Notes: generated by a model from the letters alone, not told the origin. Counted from the first letter of the stretch, positions 6,747 to 13,403 are shown. The stretch is DNA of 13,505 bases from Lysobacteraceae bacterium UBA6001 (GCA_002429615.1 DJAN01000121.1:1-13505), one strand, 5' to 3'. Numbers and translations are program-made.

Positions 6747-8255
6747 TTACTCGCCGCCGGTCGGCGGCGGGGTGCCGGTCGAGGGCTGCGCCACGGCCAG
6801 CGCCAGGCTGTTGGCCTGCAGGTTGCCGGTGCCCGCGGACACGTTCACGCCGATGTTGCCGGAGGCCGCCGAGAAGGCCGAGCCCGACAGCGAGGCGGTG
6901 TTGGTCGCATCGACCACCACCCAGCGGCTGGTCTTCACCGTGCCGCTCAGCTGCGCGTAGAGATCGGCCACGCCGAGCTCGACGAAGCCCAGGTCACCGC
7001 TCTCGGTGCCCTCGTAGGAGCCTTCGCTGTCGTTGTCGAACGCGATGCCGCCCACGCCCTGACGGTTCGGATTGGCCACCGCACCCTGGATCTCGTTGTC
7101 CATGTCGATGTGGCCAGTCTGGTTGCCGCTCGGATGCGTATCGCCGGACCAGGTATCCAGATAGAAGTTGTCCTTCTGGTACGAGCTGCCGGTGCTCGCC
7201 GTGCTGCCCGAGGCCTCACCCTCGTAGCCGCCGTAGCCGACCGCCGCGGTATAGCCCTGCACCTTGCCGCGCAGGGTGACTTCGGTGGTATCGGTGTACT
7301 TCTCGACGGTGCCTTCGTTCTTGGTGAAGTTGCCGGCCGAGACCTGGTTGGACGAGATCGCCGCGGAGGCGACGCGGCTGGTGGCCACCGAGGCCGACAG
7401 CGCGTTCTTCTGCTCGTTGTTGTTGCCCGAGGTGATGTTGACACCGATGTTGCCGGTGGCGCCGCTGAAGGCGTTGTCGCCGGCGGCGGCGGTGTTGGTC
7501 ACCCCCTTGTTGATGGTGGTGTTGTCCGCGCCACCCTGGTTCACGAACACCGCCGCATCGGCCATGCCGAAGGTGAAGCTGCTGTCGGCGGCGGAAAGCG
7601 CGGCGGCGTTGTCCTGGGCATTGTTGTCGCCGGCGGCGACGTTGAAGCCGAGGTTTCCCGAGCCTTCCGATGCCACGTCGTCGGCGATCGAGGCATCGTT
7701 GGTCAACTTGTCGTTGATGCCCTTGTTGCCGCTCACGGTCTGGCGGTTGTCGATCAGCGCGGTGGCCGCCGAGTCGATCTCCAGGTCGCCGCTGACGGTC
7801 GGATCGCCGGTCAGGGTGATGGCGGTCTTCAGCCGCGAATCACGCTCGACGTTGGCGTCCTGGCCGTGGTTGTTCTTTTCCTTCTTCTCGTCGCCGGAGA
7901 CGTTGTAGTTCTCGTTGACGTCGACATTGCGGGTTTCGTCGTACGAGATGTTGGTGTCGTCGTCGGTGCGGCTGCCGTCATAGCGCAGCTTGGCGGCGGC
8001 ATCCAGGCGGAGCTTGGCCTGCGCATCAATGCCCAGGTAGATGTCCGCGTCGGTATCGACGTTGGTGTTGACGTTGGTGTTCGTGTTCGTGTTGGTATTG
8101 GTGTTGGTGTTCGTGTTGGTGCGCGTCTCGACCACGTTGTGCAGGTGGTTGATGTTGGCGCTCTTGTTCTGGTTGTCCGCCGCACTGGCTGCCGCACTGA
8201 AGACCAGCGCGGAAACCGCCATGGCGAGTACCGTCCATTTGTGATTCGCGTTCAT
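6747..8255 (-). CDS. fapC: FapC-like major functional-amyloid subunit
   Basis: This 502-residue exported protein has a signal peptide at 1-26 (ALVFSAAASAA), a Thr-Asn dipeptide tract (46-71), an acidic Asn/Asp-rich region to about 180, and three imperfect repeats at about 184-223, 252-291 and 449-489. Each repeat holds a core of the form SGNxGxNxxxGxxNxQxN: GNLGFNVAAGDNNAQDN, GNIGVNITSGNNNEQKN and GNIGVNVSAGTGNLQAN. Three such repeats with a short first and a long second linker (about 158 residues here) is the FapC plan; these repeats form the cross-beta core. The protein is longer than most Pseudomonas FapC and has no cysteine, so it lacks the C-terminal CxxC of that family, ending in a Pro/Gly tail instead. 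The start ATG has GAGGG upstream. It is third in the operon, after fapB, as expected. Some databases may call such proteins adhesin or heme-utilisation protein. Confidence 0.85.
   Translation of the reverse strand: MNANHKWTVLAMAVSALVFSAAASAADNQNKSANINHLHNVVETRTNTNTNTNTNTNTNTNVNTNVDTDADIYLGIDAQAKLRLDAAAKLRYDGSRTDDDTNISYDETRNVDVNENYNVSGDEKKEKNNHGQDANVERDSRLKTAITLTGDPTVSGDLEIDSAATALIDNRQTVSGNKGINDKLTNDASIADDVASEGSGNLGFNVAAGDNNAQDNAAALSAADSSFTFGMADAAVFVNQGGADNTTINKGVTNTAAAGDNAFSGATGNIGVNITSGNNNEQKNALSASVATSRVASAAISSNQVSAGNFTKNEGTVEKYTDTTEVTLRGKVQGYTAAVGYGGYEGEASGSTASTGSSYQKDNFYLDTWSGDTHPSGNQTGHIDMDNEIQGAVANPNRQGVGGIAFDNDSEGSYEGTESGDLGFVELGVADLYAQLSGTVKTSRWVVVDATNTASLSGSAFSAASGNIGVNVSAGTGNLQANSLALAVAQPSTGTPPPTGGE
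8043..8120 (-). repeat. hexanucleotide tract coding a Thr-Asn dipeptide repeat
   Basis: Thirteen in-frame hexamers, mostly ACSAAC on the minus strand, encode eight Thr-Asn pairs followed by VN, TN, VD, TD and AD. Third bases vary between copies (ACC/ACG, AAC/AAT), so it is an imperfect tandem repeat. Gain or loss of units would change length without breaking the frame. Confidence 0.85.
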
Positions 8256-8302
8256 GGTGCCCTCTTCTCTCGTGTGTGCTGACTATCGGGTGGTGGTACG
8301 TC

Positions 8303-8917
8303 TCACGGGTTCTGCACGGACAGGCTCAACGTGTTGCCTGTCGCATTGCCGGAACCCGCGATCTGATTGAGTTGCAGGACACCGCCGAATCCCCGCAGCG
8401 CCGTCGACTCGACGCCGACGTTGCGGGTACCGCCGGGCTGGCCGTCCACGGCCTGGCCCTGCCCCCCTGCCGACGCGAACGAAGCGAGCGTGTCGTCGTT
8501 CGTTTCGCGTATGCCCTGGTCGGCCAAGGTGGCGGCGACGGCGTTGAGCTCCGTGTTGCCGCTGCCACTGGCCTGGTTGATCGAGGCGATGCCACTGGCC
8601 CCCGACAGTGCCTCGCCACCCAGGGTGGCCGAGGCATGCAGCGGGGTGTCGTAGCGGTCGCCCGCGTGGATCTGGATGGCCTGGATCTGCGCCTGCGCGC
8701 GGCCGCCATTGGCCATCGCGCGCAGGTTGGCCTGCAGGTTGAGATCGCCGGCGGCCTGGTTGACCGCGATCGCGCCACTGGCGCCGGACAGCACGCGCCC
8801 GTCGATGCGGCTGTCGGCGAGATAGCCGAGCATCTGCGCGTAGTCATCGGCCGCCTGCGCCATCGCGGCGGCAGGCAGCACGAGCAGCGACACCGCCAGC
8901 AGCAGGCGCGCGACCAC
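8303..8917 (-). CDS. fapB: FapB-like minor amyloid subunit
   Basis: This 204-residue exported protein has a signal peptide (LLLAVSLLVLPAAAMA, cut near 20) and three imperfect repeats at about 39-68, 95-131 and 168-202. The repeat cores are SGASGAIAVNQAAGDLNLQAN, shortened here to its first units, SGASGIASINQASGSGNTELN in the same register, and GFGGVLQLNQIAGSGNATGN. The shared pattern G-x4-NQ-x-x-G-x-x-N-x3-N matches the FapC-like repeats in the next gene. FapB is the smaller subunit thought to nucleate or mix with FapC fibrils; size, repeat number and position fit. There are no cysteines. The start is GTG, three bases after the upstream stop, with GGGGAA as ribosome site, implying close translational coupling. 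It lies 47 bases before the fapC-like gene. Confidence 0.82.
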   Translation of the reverse strand: MVARLLLAVSLLVLPAAAMAQAADDYAQMLGYLADSRIDGRVLSGASGAIAVNQAAGDLNLQANLRAMANGGRAQAQIQAIQIHAGDRYDTPLHASATLGGEALSGASGIASINQASGSGNTELNAVAATLADQGIRETNDDTLASFASAGGQGQAVDGQPGGTRNVGVESTALRGFGGVLQLNQIAGSGNATGNTLSLSVQNP

Positions 8918-8920
8918 GGC

Positions 8921-9520
8921 TCAGTTCCCCGGCCCGTTGCCGGTCGAGGCCGGCGCGCCCAACGGGAACTGCGAGAGCGCACCCATCACCGTATCGCCGA
9001 TGCCGCGGGTGGCGCCGGTGACCGCGCCCACCGGGCCGTTGATGCTCTGGCTGAGGTTGTTGCCGCCGAGCAGGCCATCGCTGCCAGCGACACGCCCGAG
9101 CGTGCCGGTGACCGCGCTGCCGGTCATGCGCTCGACGGTGGTGACGCCGCCGCCCTGCGCCGCGCCCACCGGGCGGAAGCCGGCGCTGGATCCCATCGCG
9201 GCGTAGTCGTCGTCGGACAGTTCGGCAAAGCCGTCATCGGTACCGAGGGTACGGGCCAGTTCGCGTGACGGCGAAGGATTGGCGATCGTCGCCACGCCCG
9301 GCGGCGCTTCGCGATACGCAGGCCGGGTGGCCACGTCGCGGATCAGCGTCATCTCGCCCGGGGTGGCATACACGCCCTGGCGTGCGCCGGCCCCGACCGG
9401 TTTGCCCTGGTCCTGGGCCTGTGGAATCTTCGGGAAGTCCTCGGCCACGCAGGGCGCGCTGGCGATGAGGATCACCAGGATCAGAAGTGGCGGCATCCGC
9501 CGCGGCGTCGGGCTTTCCAT
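8921..9520 (-). CDS. exported protein of unknown fold at the FapA position
   Basis: This 199-residue first gene of the operon begins 24 bases after the predicted sigma-54 transcription start. A signal peptide (LLILVILIASAPCVA, cut before ED at about 26) is followed by a Pro/Gly-rich, weakly ordered region. LSDDDYAAMGSS (101-112) resembles a degenerate double-glycine leader motif and the ISDDELSTMRGR of the FapE-position protein. A Gly/Thr/Asn-rich tail has hydrophobic helical stretches. The only cysteine is in the signal peptide; the Pro before it argues against a lipobox. FapA in Pseudomonas is an exported protein that affects fibril make-up, but I see no clear sequence match, so only the position supports the link. 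The start at 9520 has GGGGGAT upstream; an internal ATG at 9496 is possible. Confidence 0.82.
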   Translation of the reverse strand: MESPTPRRMPPLLILVILIASAPCVAEDFPKIPQAQDQGKPVGAGARQGVYATPGEMTLIRDVATRPAYREAPPGVATIANPSPSRELARTLGTDDGFAELSDDDYAAMGSSAGFRPVGAAQGGGVTTVERMTGSAVTGTLGRVAGSDGLLGGNNLSQSINGPVGAVTGATRGIGDTVMGALSQFPLGAPASTGNGPGN

Positions 9521-9554
9521 GGGTATCCCCCACTGTGCGTGCGCAGAGCAGGAG

Positions 9555-9571
9555 AGCAGCTACCGTGCCAA
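9555..9571 (-). promoter_or_regulatory. sigma-54 (-24/-12) promoter of the Fap-like operon
   Basis: The minus strand reads TTGGCACGGTAGCTGCT. Against TTGGCACG-N4-TTGCW it differs at one base (C for the first T of TTGC). The invariant GG and GC are at correct spacing. The expected start of transcription is near 9544, leaving a 24-base leader before the first ATG. Confidence 0.85.
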
Positions 9572-9591
9572 GTCCGTTTCCCGATCATTTT

Positions 9592-9602
9592 CAATAACTT
9601 GA
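9592..9602 (-). promoter_or_regulatory. AT-rich, IHF-like site between promoter and dyads
   Basis: CAATAACTTGA fits the core YAA-N4-TTGA of the IHF consensus in reverse but misses its last two positions. It lies in the only AT-rich island (about 9577-9610) of the leader, near -50 to -60, where a DNA bend between enhancer and sigma-54 promoter is expected. Confidence 0.4.
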
Positions 9603-9630
9603 ACCAAAGCCATGACCCAGCGGGGTGCAC

Positions 9631-9645
9631 CGGCTGTTACAGCCG
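9631..9645. promoter_or_regulatory. perfect dyad, candidate activator (enhancer) site 1
   Basis: CGGCTGTTACAGCCG has two exact 7-base half-sites around one central base. It is centred about 94 bases upstream of the predicted operon start, a usual distance for a sigma-54 activator. Confidence 0.55.
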
Positions 9646-9718
9646 CGGCGCGCACGCGCGCAGGCGCCGGGCGTGTTCAGGGGGTGGAGGCCTTGTGCGG
9701 CGTGGCTTGGCGCCAGGC

Positions 9719-9756
9719 GTAACAGCGGTGATACAGCCGCTGCTTTACAGCGTTAC
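9719..9756. promoter_or_regulatory. cluster of GCTGT/ACAGC dyads, candidate activator sites 2 and 3
   Basis: CAGCGG-N8-CCGCTG (9723-9742) and GCTG-N5-CAGC (9740-9752) overlap inside outer GTAAC/GTTAC arms. Half-sites resemble the perfect dyad at 9631-9645. They lie about 170-210 bases upstream of the predicted start, at the end of the GNAT gene. They could instead act as a weak terminator hairpin for that gene, since no T run is present. Confidence 0.45.
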
Positions 9757-10184
9757 ACCCCGGGGCGGCGCAACAGGCGCGCCATGCCCACCGAGGCAGG
9801 CGCGGTTTCCTGGAAGCCGAAGCCGGCATACAGGTGCTTGGCCGCGCCATCGGCGATCAGCGAGACATACGCACGATCCGGCGCATACTGCTGCAGCCAG
9901 TCCATCAGCGCGGCCATGATGGCCTTGCCCAGGCCCTGGCCCTGGTGGGCGGGGTCCACCGCGATGTCCACCACCTGGTAGAAGCAGCCGCCATCGCCGA
10001 TCACCCGGCCCATGCCGACGGTCTCGCCCGCATGGCGTACCCGCACCGCGCAGCAGCTGTTGGCCAGCCCGATCCGCGCGCCGTCCTCGCTCTTGGGCGA
10101 GAGCCCGGTGATCTGGCGCAGGCGCAGGTAATCCTGCAGGGAGGGCGCCAGTGCCTCGACGTGGTAACGCCCGGCCACGCTCAC
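9753..10184 (-). CDS. GNAT-family N-acetyltransferase
   Basis: This 143-residue single-domain GNAT protein should transfer an acetyl group from acetyl-CoA to an amine. The acetyl-CoA pyrophosphate loop is clear in IAVDPAHQGQGLGKAIM (Q/R-x-x-G-x-G/A form), followed by the helix MAALMDWLQQ and the family end LYAGFGFQETAP. The GTG start at 10184 overlaps the stop of the upstream transporter gene in GTGA, with GGAGG about 13 bases upstream, so the two are translated together. The same open frame runs far upstream antisense of nothing useful; only this last part has GNAT sequence. The substrate is unknown; small-molecule amines or amino acids are common for this subgroup. Confidence 0.88.
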   Translation of the reverse strand: MSVAGRYHVEALAPSLQDYLRLRQITGLSPKSEDGARIGLANSCCAVRVRHAGETVGMGRVIGDGGCFYQVVDIAVDPAHQGQGLGKAIMAALMDWLQQYAPDRAYVSLIADGAAKHLYAGFGFQETAPASVGMARLLRRPGV

Positions 10185-11515
10185 GACGAATGCCCGCCTC
10201 CGGGCGCGTCCTCGACGCCGACGTTGCTGGACGCCTGCTCGTAGACCGCGCGATCGAGCAGGCCGGTCTCCTTGGCCACCAGCACCGGCACCAGCATCTG
10301 CCCGGTGACGTTGGTCATCGTGCGCATCATGTCGAGGATGCGGTCGATCGCGTACAGGTAGCCGATCACCTCCAGCGGCAGGTTGGCCGCGCTCAGCACC
10401 ACGGTGGCCATCACCACCGCGGTGCCGGGCACGCCGGCGGTGCCGAAGCTGCCCAGCACCGAGGCGATCAGCACCACGAAATACTGGTCGGCGGTCAGCG
10501 GCACGCCGGTGTACTGCGCGATGAACACCGCGCACAGCGCCGGGTAGATCGCGCCGCAGCCATCCATCTTGATGCTGGCGCCCAGCGGCACCGCGAACGC
10601 GGCGTAGTCCTTGTTGACGCCGAGGTTGTGGGTGATCGAGCGCATCGCCACCGGCATCGCGGCGAAGCTGGACGAGGACACGAACGCCACCTGCATGCCC
10701 GGCGCCGCGCCGCGGAAGAACTTCAACGGGTTCAACCCGTGCGCCAGCAGCAGGCTGCCGTACACGAAGACGATATGGATGATGCAGGCGATGTACAGCG
10801 CCAGCACGAAGTTGCCGAACGGCAGCAGTTTCTCGAAGCCATACGCGCCGACCAGCCCGGCGATCAGGCCGAACGTACCGATCGGGGTCACCTCCAGCAC
10901 GAAGCGGGTGACCTGGATCATGATCTCGCTCATCTGCCCGACCAGCTTGCGCGCCTCGGTCACGCGCTCGCCGAGCTTGACCATCGCAAAGCCCAGCAGC
11001 GCGGCGAAGAAGATCACCGGCAGGATCGAACCACGACCGGCGGCCAGCACGGTCTCGCCAGCCGCGTTGGTGCGCGTGCCGATGCCGGTCAGTGCATAGA
11101 ACGGATTGGACGGCACCACGTCCATCAGCACCTTGACCGGGCTGGGGACATCGCGCGGGGTCCACTGCGAATCCACGCTCAGGCCGAAATGGCCGGCACC
11201 GGGCTGCATCAGCGTGCCCACCGCCAAGCCCACGCACACCGCCATCGCCGCGGTAGCGATGAACCACAGGAAAGTGCGACCGCCCAGCGCGGCCACCGAT
11301 TTCTGCCCGTGCAGCGCGGAGATGGCGTTGATCACCGCGAAGAACACCAGCGGCACGGCGATCATCCGGATCAAGGTGACGTAGAGGTCACCCAGCGGCT
11401 CGAACCAGGTCTTGGCGGCCGGCCCGAACGCCCAGCCCGCCAACGCGCCCAGCACGAAGCCGGCGACCACGCGCTGCCAGAACGGAATACGGAACCAGGC
11501 GGAAACCAGTTTCAT
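10181..11515 (-). CDS. dicarboxylate/amino acid:cation symporter (SLC1/DAACS family)
   Basis: This 444-residue inner-membrane carrier has the fold of GltPh/GltP/DctA. Landmarks: early transmembrane helices with IRMIAVPLVFFAVINAIS; the HP1 serine motif VSSSSFAAMP (279-288); the TM7 motif KMDGC (316-320); the HP2 loop SFGTAGVPG (356-364); and TM8 DRILDMMRTMTNVTGQ (391-406). Asp395, Arg398 and Asn402 match GltPh substrate-binding residues (Asp394, Arg397, Asn401), so an acidic substrate such as glutamate, aspartate or a C4-dicarboxylate is expected. Odd points: the canonical NMDGT is KMDGC, and the residue matching the sodium ligand Asp405 is Gln406, so cation coupling may differ. The ATG at 11515 has only a weak GAAG. 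The gene overlaps the GNAT gene by 4 bases. Confidence 0.92.
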   Translation of the reverse strand: MKLVSAWFRIPFWQRVVAGFVLGALAGWAFGPAAKTWFEPLGDLYVTLIRMIAVPLVFFAVINAISALHGQKSVAALGGRTFLWFIATAAMAVCVGLAVGTLMQPGAGHFGLSVDSQWTPRDVPSPVKVLMDVVPSNPFYALTGIGTRTNAAGETVLAAGRGSILPVIFFAALLGFAMVKLGERVTEARKLVGQMSEIMIQVTRFVLEVTPIGTFGLIAGLVGAYGFEKLLPFGNFVLALYIACIIHIVFVYGSLLLAHGLNPLKFFRGAAPGMQVAFVSSSSFAAMPVAMRSITHNLGVNKDYAAFAVPLGASIKMDGCGAIYPALCAVFIAQYTGVPLTADQYFVVLIASVLGSFGTAGVPGTAVVMATVVLSAANLPLEVIGYLYAIDRILDMMRTMTNVTGQMLVPVLVAKETGLLDRAVYEQASSNVGVEDAPGGGHSS

Positions 11516-11605
11516 CGGCGGACTTCAAAATAGGATCAGGGCACCTTAGCCGATCCGGCCCGGCGGGACGACGCCATGACTGGAACAGCGGCGTGCCGCG
11601 GCCGC

Positions 11606-11640
11606 GTGTCACCCGGCTGAAGCGCGCGCCCGTTCATAAT
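11606..11640 (+). promoter_or_regulatory. possible PhoB-type promoter of the phosphatase gene
   Basis: CATAAT (11635-11640) is a good -10 but has no -35. In its place, GTGTCAC (11606-11612), four bases, then CTGAAGC (11617-11623) resemble a weak Pho box, two 7-base half-sites ending 11 bases before the -10. The second half matches poorly. The remainder of the divergent gap 11516-11674 shows nothing else clear. Confidence 0.35.
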
Positions 11641-11674
11641 GGGCGCCGGTTCCCCGCGAGAGTCCCCGCTCCCC

Positions 11675-13387
11675 ATGAAGCACCGCGCCTTCGATCTGCG
11701 CCTGCCGGCGCTCGGCCTGCTGTCCACGCTGCTGCTGGCCGCCTGCGCCAGCACCTCCGCTCCCACCCGCAGCGCCGCCGTGGCGACCGTCGAGGTGCCG
11801 CCGATCCAGCACCCGCAGCAGGAGACCCCGCAGTGGTGGTACCGCAGCGGCGCGGCCCGCGCGGCCGCCAACGGCGCGATGGGCGGCAAGGCGAAGAACG
11901 TCATCCTGTTCCTCGGCGATGGCATGAGCCTGACCACCGTGGCCGCCGCGCGCATCCTCGATGGCCAGCGCAAGGGCGGCCCGGGCGAGGAGAACCTGCT
12001 GTCCTGGGAGCAGTTCCCGGCCACCGCCTTCAGCAAGACCTACAACACCGATTCGCAGACGCCGGACTCGGCCGGCACCATGACCGCCATCAGCACCGGC
12101 GTGAAGACCCACATGGGCGCGATCGGCGTCAGCGCCGGCACCCGTGATGGCTGTGCCGACAGCCTCGACAAGGGCCTGCTGAGCTGGCTGACCCTGGCCG
12201 ACAGCGCCGGCATGGCCACCGGCGTGGTCACCACCACCCGCATCACCCATGCCACCCCGGCGGCCACCTATGCCCACACGCCGGAGCGCAACTGGGAAAG
12301 CGACGCCGACGTGCCCGAGGCCGCGCAGGCCGCCGGCTGCCGCGACATCGCCCAGCAGCTGATCGCCGCGCAGCGCTATGGGCGTGGCCCGCTGGTGGTG
12401 ATGGGCGGTGGCCGCACCGAGCTGATGCCGGCCAGCGAGCGTGACCCGGAATACGACGACAAGGTCGGCCTGCGCCTGGATGGCCGCGACCTGATCGCCG
12501 AATGGAAACAGCAGCATCCGCAGGGCAGCTACGTCTGGAACGAAAGCCAGCTGCAGGCCGCCGCTGGCGCGCCTGCCCTGCTCGGCCTGTTCGAGCCGGA
12601 CCACATGCAGTTCGACCACGACCGCAACCGCGGCCCGCAGGGCGAACCGAGCCTGACCGAGATGACCCGCACCGCGATCCGCACCCTGTCGCGCGACCCC
12701 AACGGTTTCGTGCTGATGATCGAAGGTGGCCGCATCGACCACGCCAACCACGCCGGCAATGCCTTCCGCGCGCTGGACGAGACCGTCTCGCTGTCCGACG
12801 CGGTGCGCGCGGCGGTGGAGACCGCGCCGGCCGACACGCTGATCATCGTCACCGCCGACCACTCGCATACGCTGAACTTCGTCGGCTACCCGGTGCGCGG
12901 CAACCCGATCCTGGGCAAGGTGCGCGGCCTCGGCGGCGAGGACGGCGACCGCAGCCAGTACGCGCGTGACCTCAACGGCCAGCCGTACACCACGCTCAGC
13001 TATGCCAACGGCCCCGGCTATACCGGCGCCAGCAACGCACAGCCGGCGGGGCCGAAGAAGTTCAACCACGAACCGAGCAGCGTGGAGCCGGTGGTCGGCC
13101 GGCCGGACCTGACCCATGTCGACACCGAAGCCCCGGCCTACATGCAGGAGAGCCTGGTGCCGCTGAAGGCCGAGACGCATGGCGGCGAGGACGTCGGCAT
13201 CTGGGCCACGGGCCCCGGCAGCAGCGCGTTCCGCGGCACGCTGGAGGAGAACGTGATCTACCACGTCATCGTCCAGGCGACCCCGAAGCTGCGCCAGCGC
13301 CTGTGCGCGGCCGGCACCTGCAACGCCGACGGCGTGCCGGTGGATCTGCCCAAGCCGGAAAGTTTCGAGCGCAAGGCGGCACAATGA
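11675..13387 (+). CDS. lipoprotein alkaline phosphatase (PhoA superfamily)
   Basis: This 570-residue phosphomonoesterase hydrolyses phosphate esters outside the cytoplasm. It has a lipoprotein signal peptide with lipobox LAAC, Cys24, so it should be anchored to a membrane. Active-site and metal motifs are in order: LGDGM (80-84), the nucleophile Ser132 in PDSAGTMTAISTGVKT, EGGRIDHANHAGN (350-362), TADHSHT (393-399) and the C-terminal THGGEDVGIW (501-510), which supplies the last metal-binding His. It is longer than E. coli PhoA (about 450 mature residues); the extra length includes a 60-residue N-terminal spacer and a stretch between the DHSHT and HGGED motifs. The ATG at 11675 was chosen over the in-frame ATG at 11639 because it begins the lipoprotein signal and the earlier one overlaps a likely -10. 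It is divergent from the transporter pair. Confidence 0.93.
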   Translation: MKHRAFDLRLPALGLLSTLLLAACASTSAPTRSAAVATVEVPPIQHPQQETPQWWYRSGAARAAANGAMGGKAKNVILFLGDGMSLTTVAAARILDGQRKGGPGEENLLSWEQFPATAFSKTYNTDSQTPDSAGTMTAISTGVKTHMGAIGVSAGTRDGCADSLDKGLLSWLTLADSAGMATGVVTTTRITHATPAATYAHTPERNWESDADVPEAAQAAGCRDIAQQLIAAQRYGRGPLVVMGGGRTELMPASERDPEYDDKVGLRLDGRDLIAEWKQQHPQGSYVWNESQLQAAAGAPALLGLFEPDHMQFDHDRNRGPQGEPSLTEMTRTAIRTLSRDPNGFVLMIEGGRIDHANHAGNAFRALDETVSLSDAVRAAVETAPADTLIIVTADHSHTLNFVGYPVRGNPILGKVRGLGGEDGDRSQYARDLNGQPYTTLSYANGPGYTGASNAQPAGPKKFNHEPSSVEPVVGRPDLTHVDTEAPAYMQESLVPLKAETHGGEDVGIWATGPGSSAFRGTLEENVIYHVIVQATPKLRQRLCAAGTCNADGVPVDLPKPESFERKAAQ

Positions 13388-13403
13388 CCGGGTGAACCCG
13401 GTC
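13386..13403 (+). terminator. short hairpin at the end of the phosphatase gene
   Basis: GACCGGG TGAA CCCGGTC forms a 7-bp stem with a tetraloop and overlaps the stop codon. It is followed by C's instead of T's. A second GC-rich inverted repeat (CGGCCCG 13432-13438, CGGGCCG 13450-13456) lies further on. Termination here is uncertain. Confidence 0.4.

Noticed and set aside
4680..8282. A plus-strand open frame of about 1,200 codons antisense to most of the Fap-like operon
   Set aside because: It is rich in Arg, Gly, Ala and His with no domain, as expected from the antisense of GC-rich genes, and the minus-strand proteins beneath it have signal peptides, repeats and catalytic motifs.
10185..11267. 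Upstream extension of the GNAT reading frame beneath the transporter gene
   Set aside because: Only the part after the GTG at 10184 matches a GNAT fold; the extension is Arg/Gly-rich and overlaps the true transporter frame.
11609..13384. A minus-strand open frame of about 590 codons across the phosphatase gene
   Set aside because: It is an antisense shadow; the plus-strand frame has the full alkaline phosphatase motif set and a lipoprotein signal.
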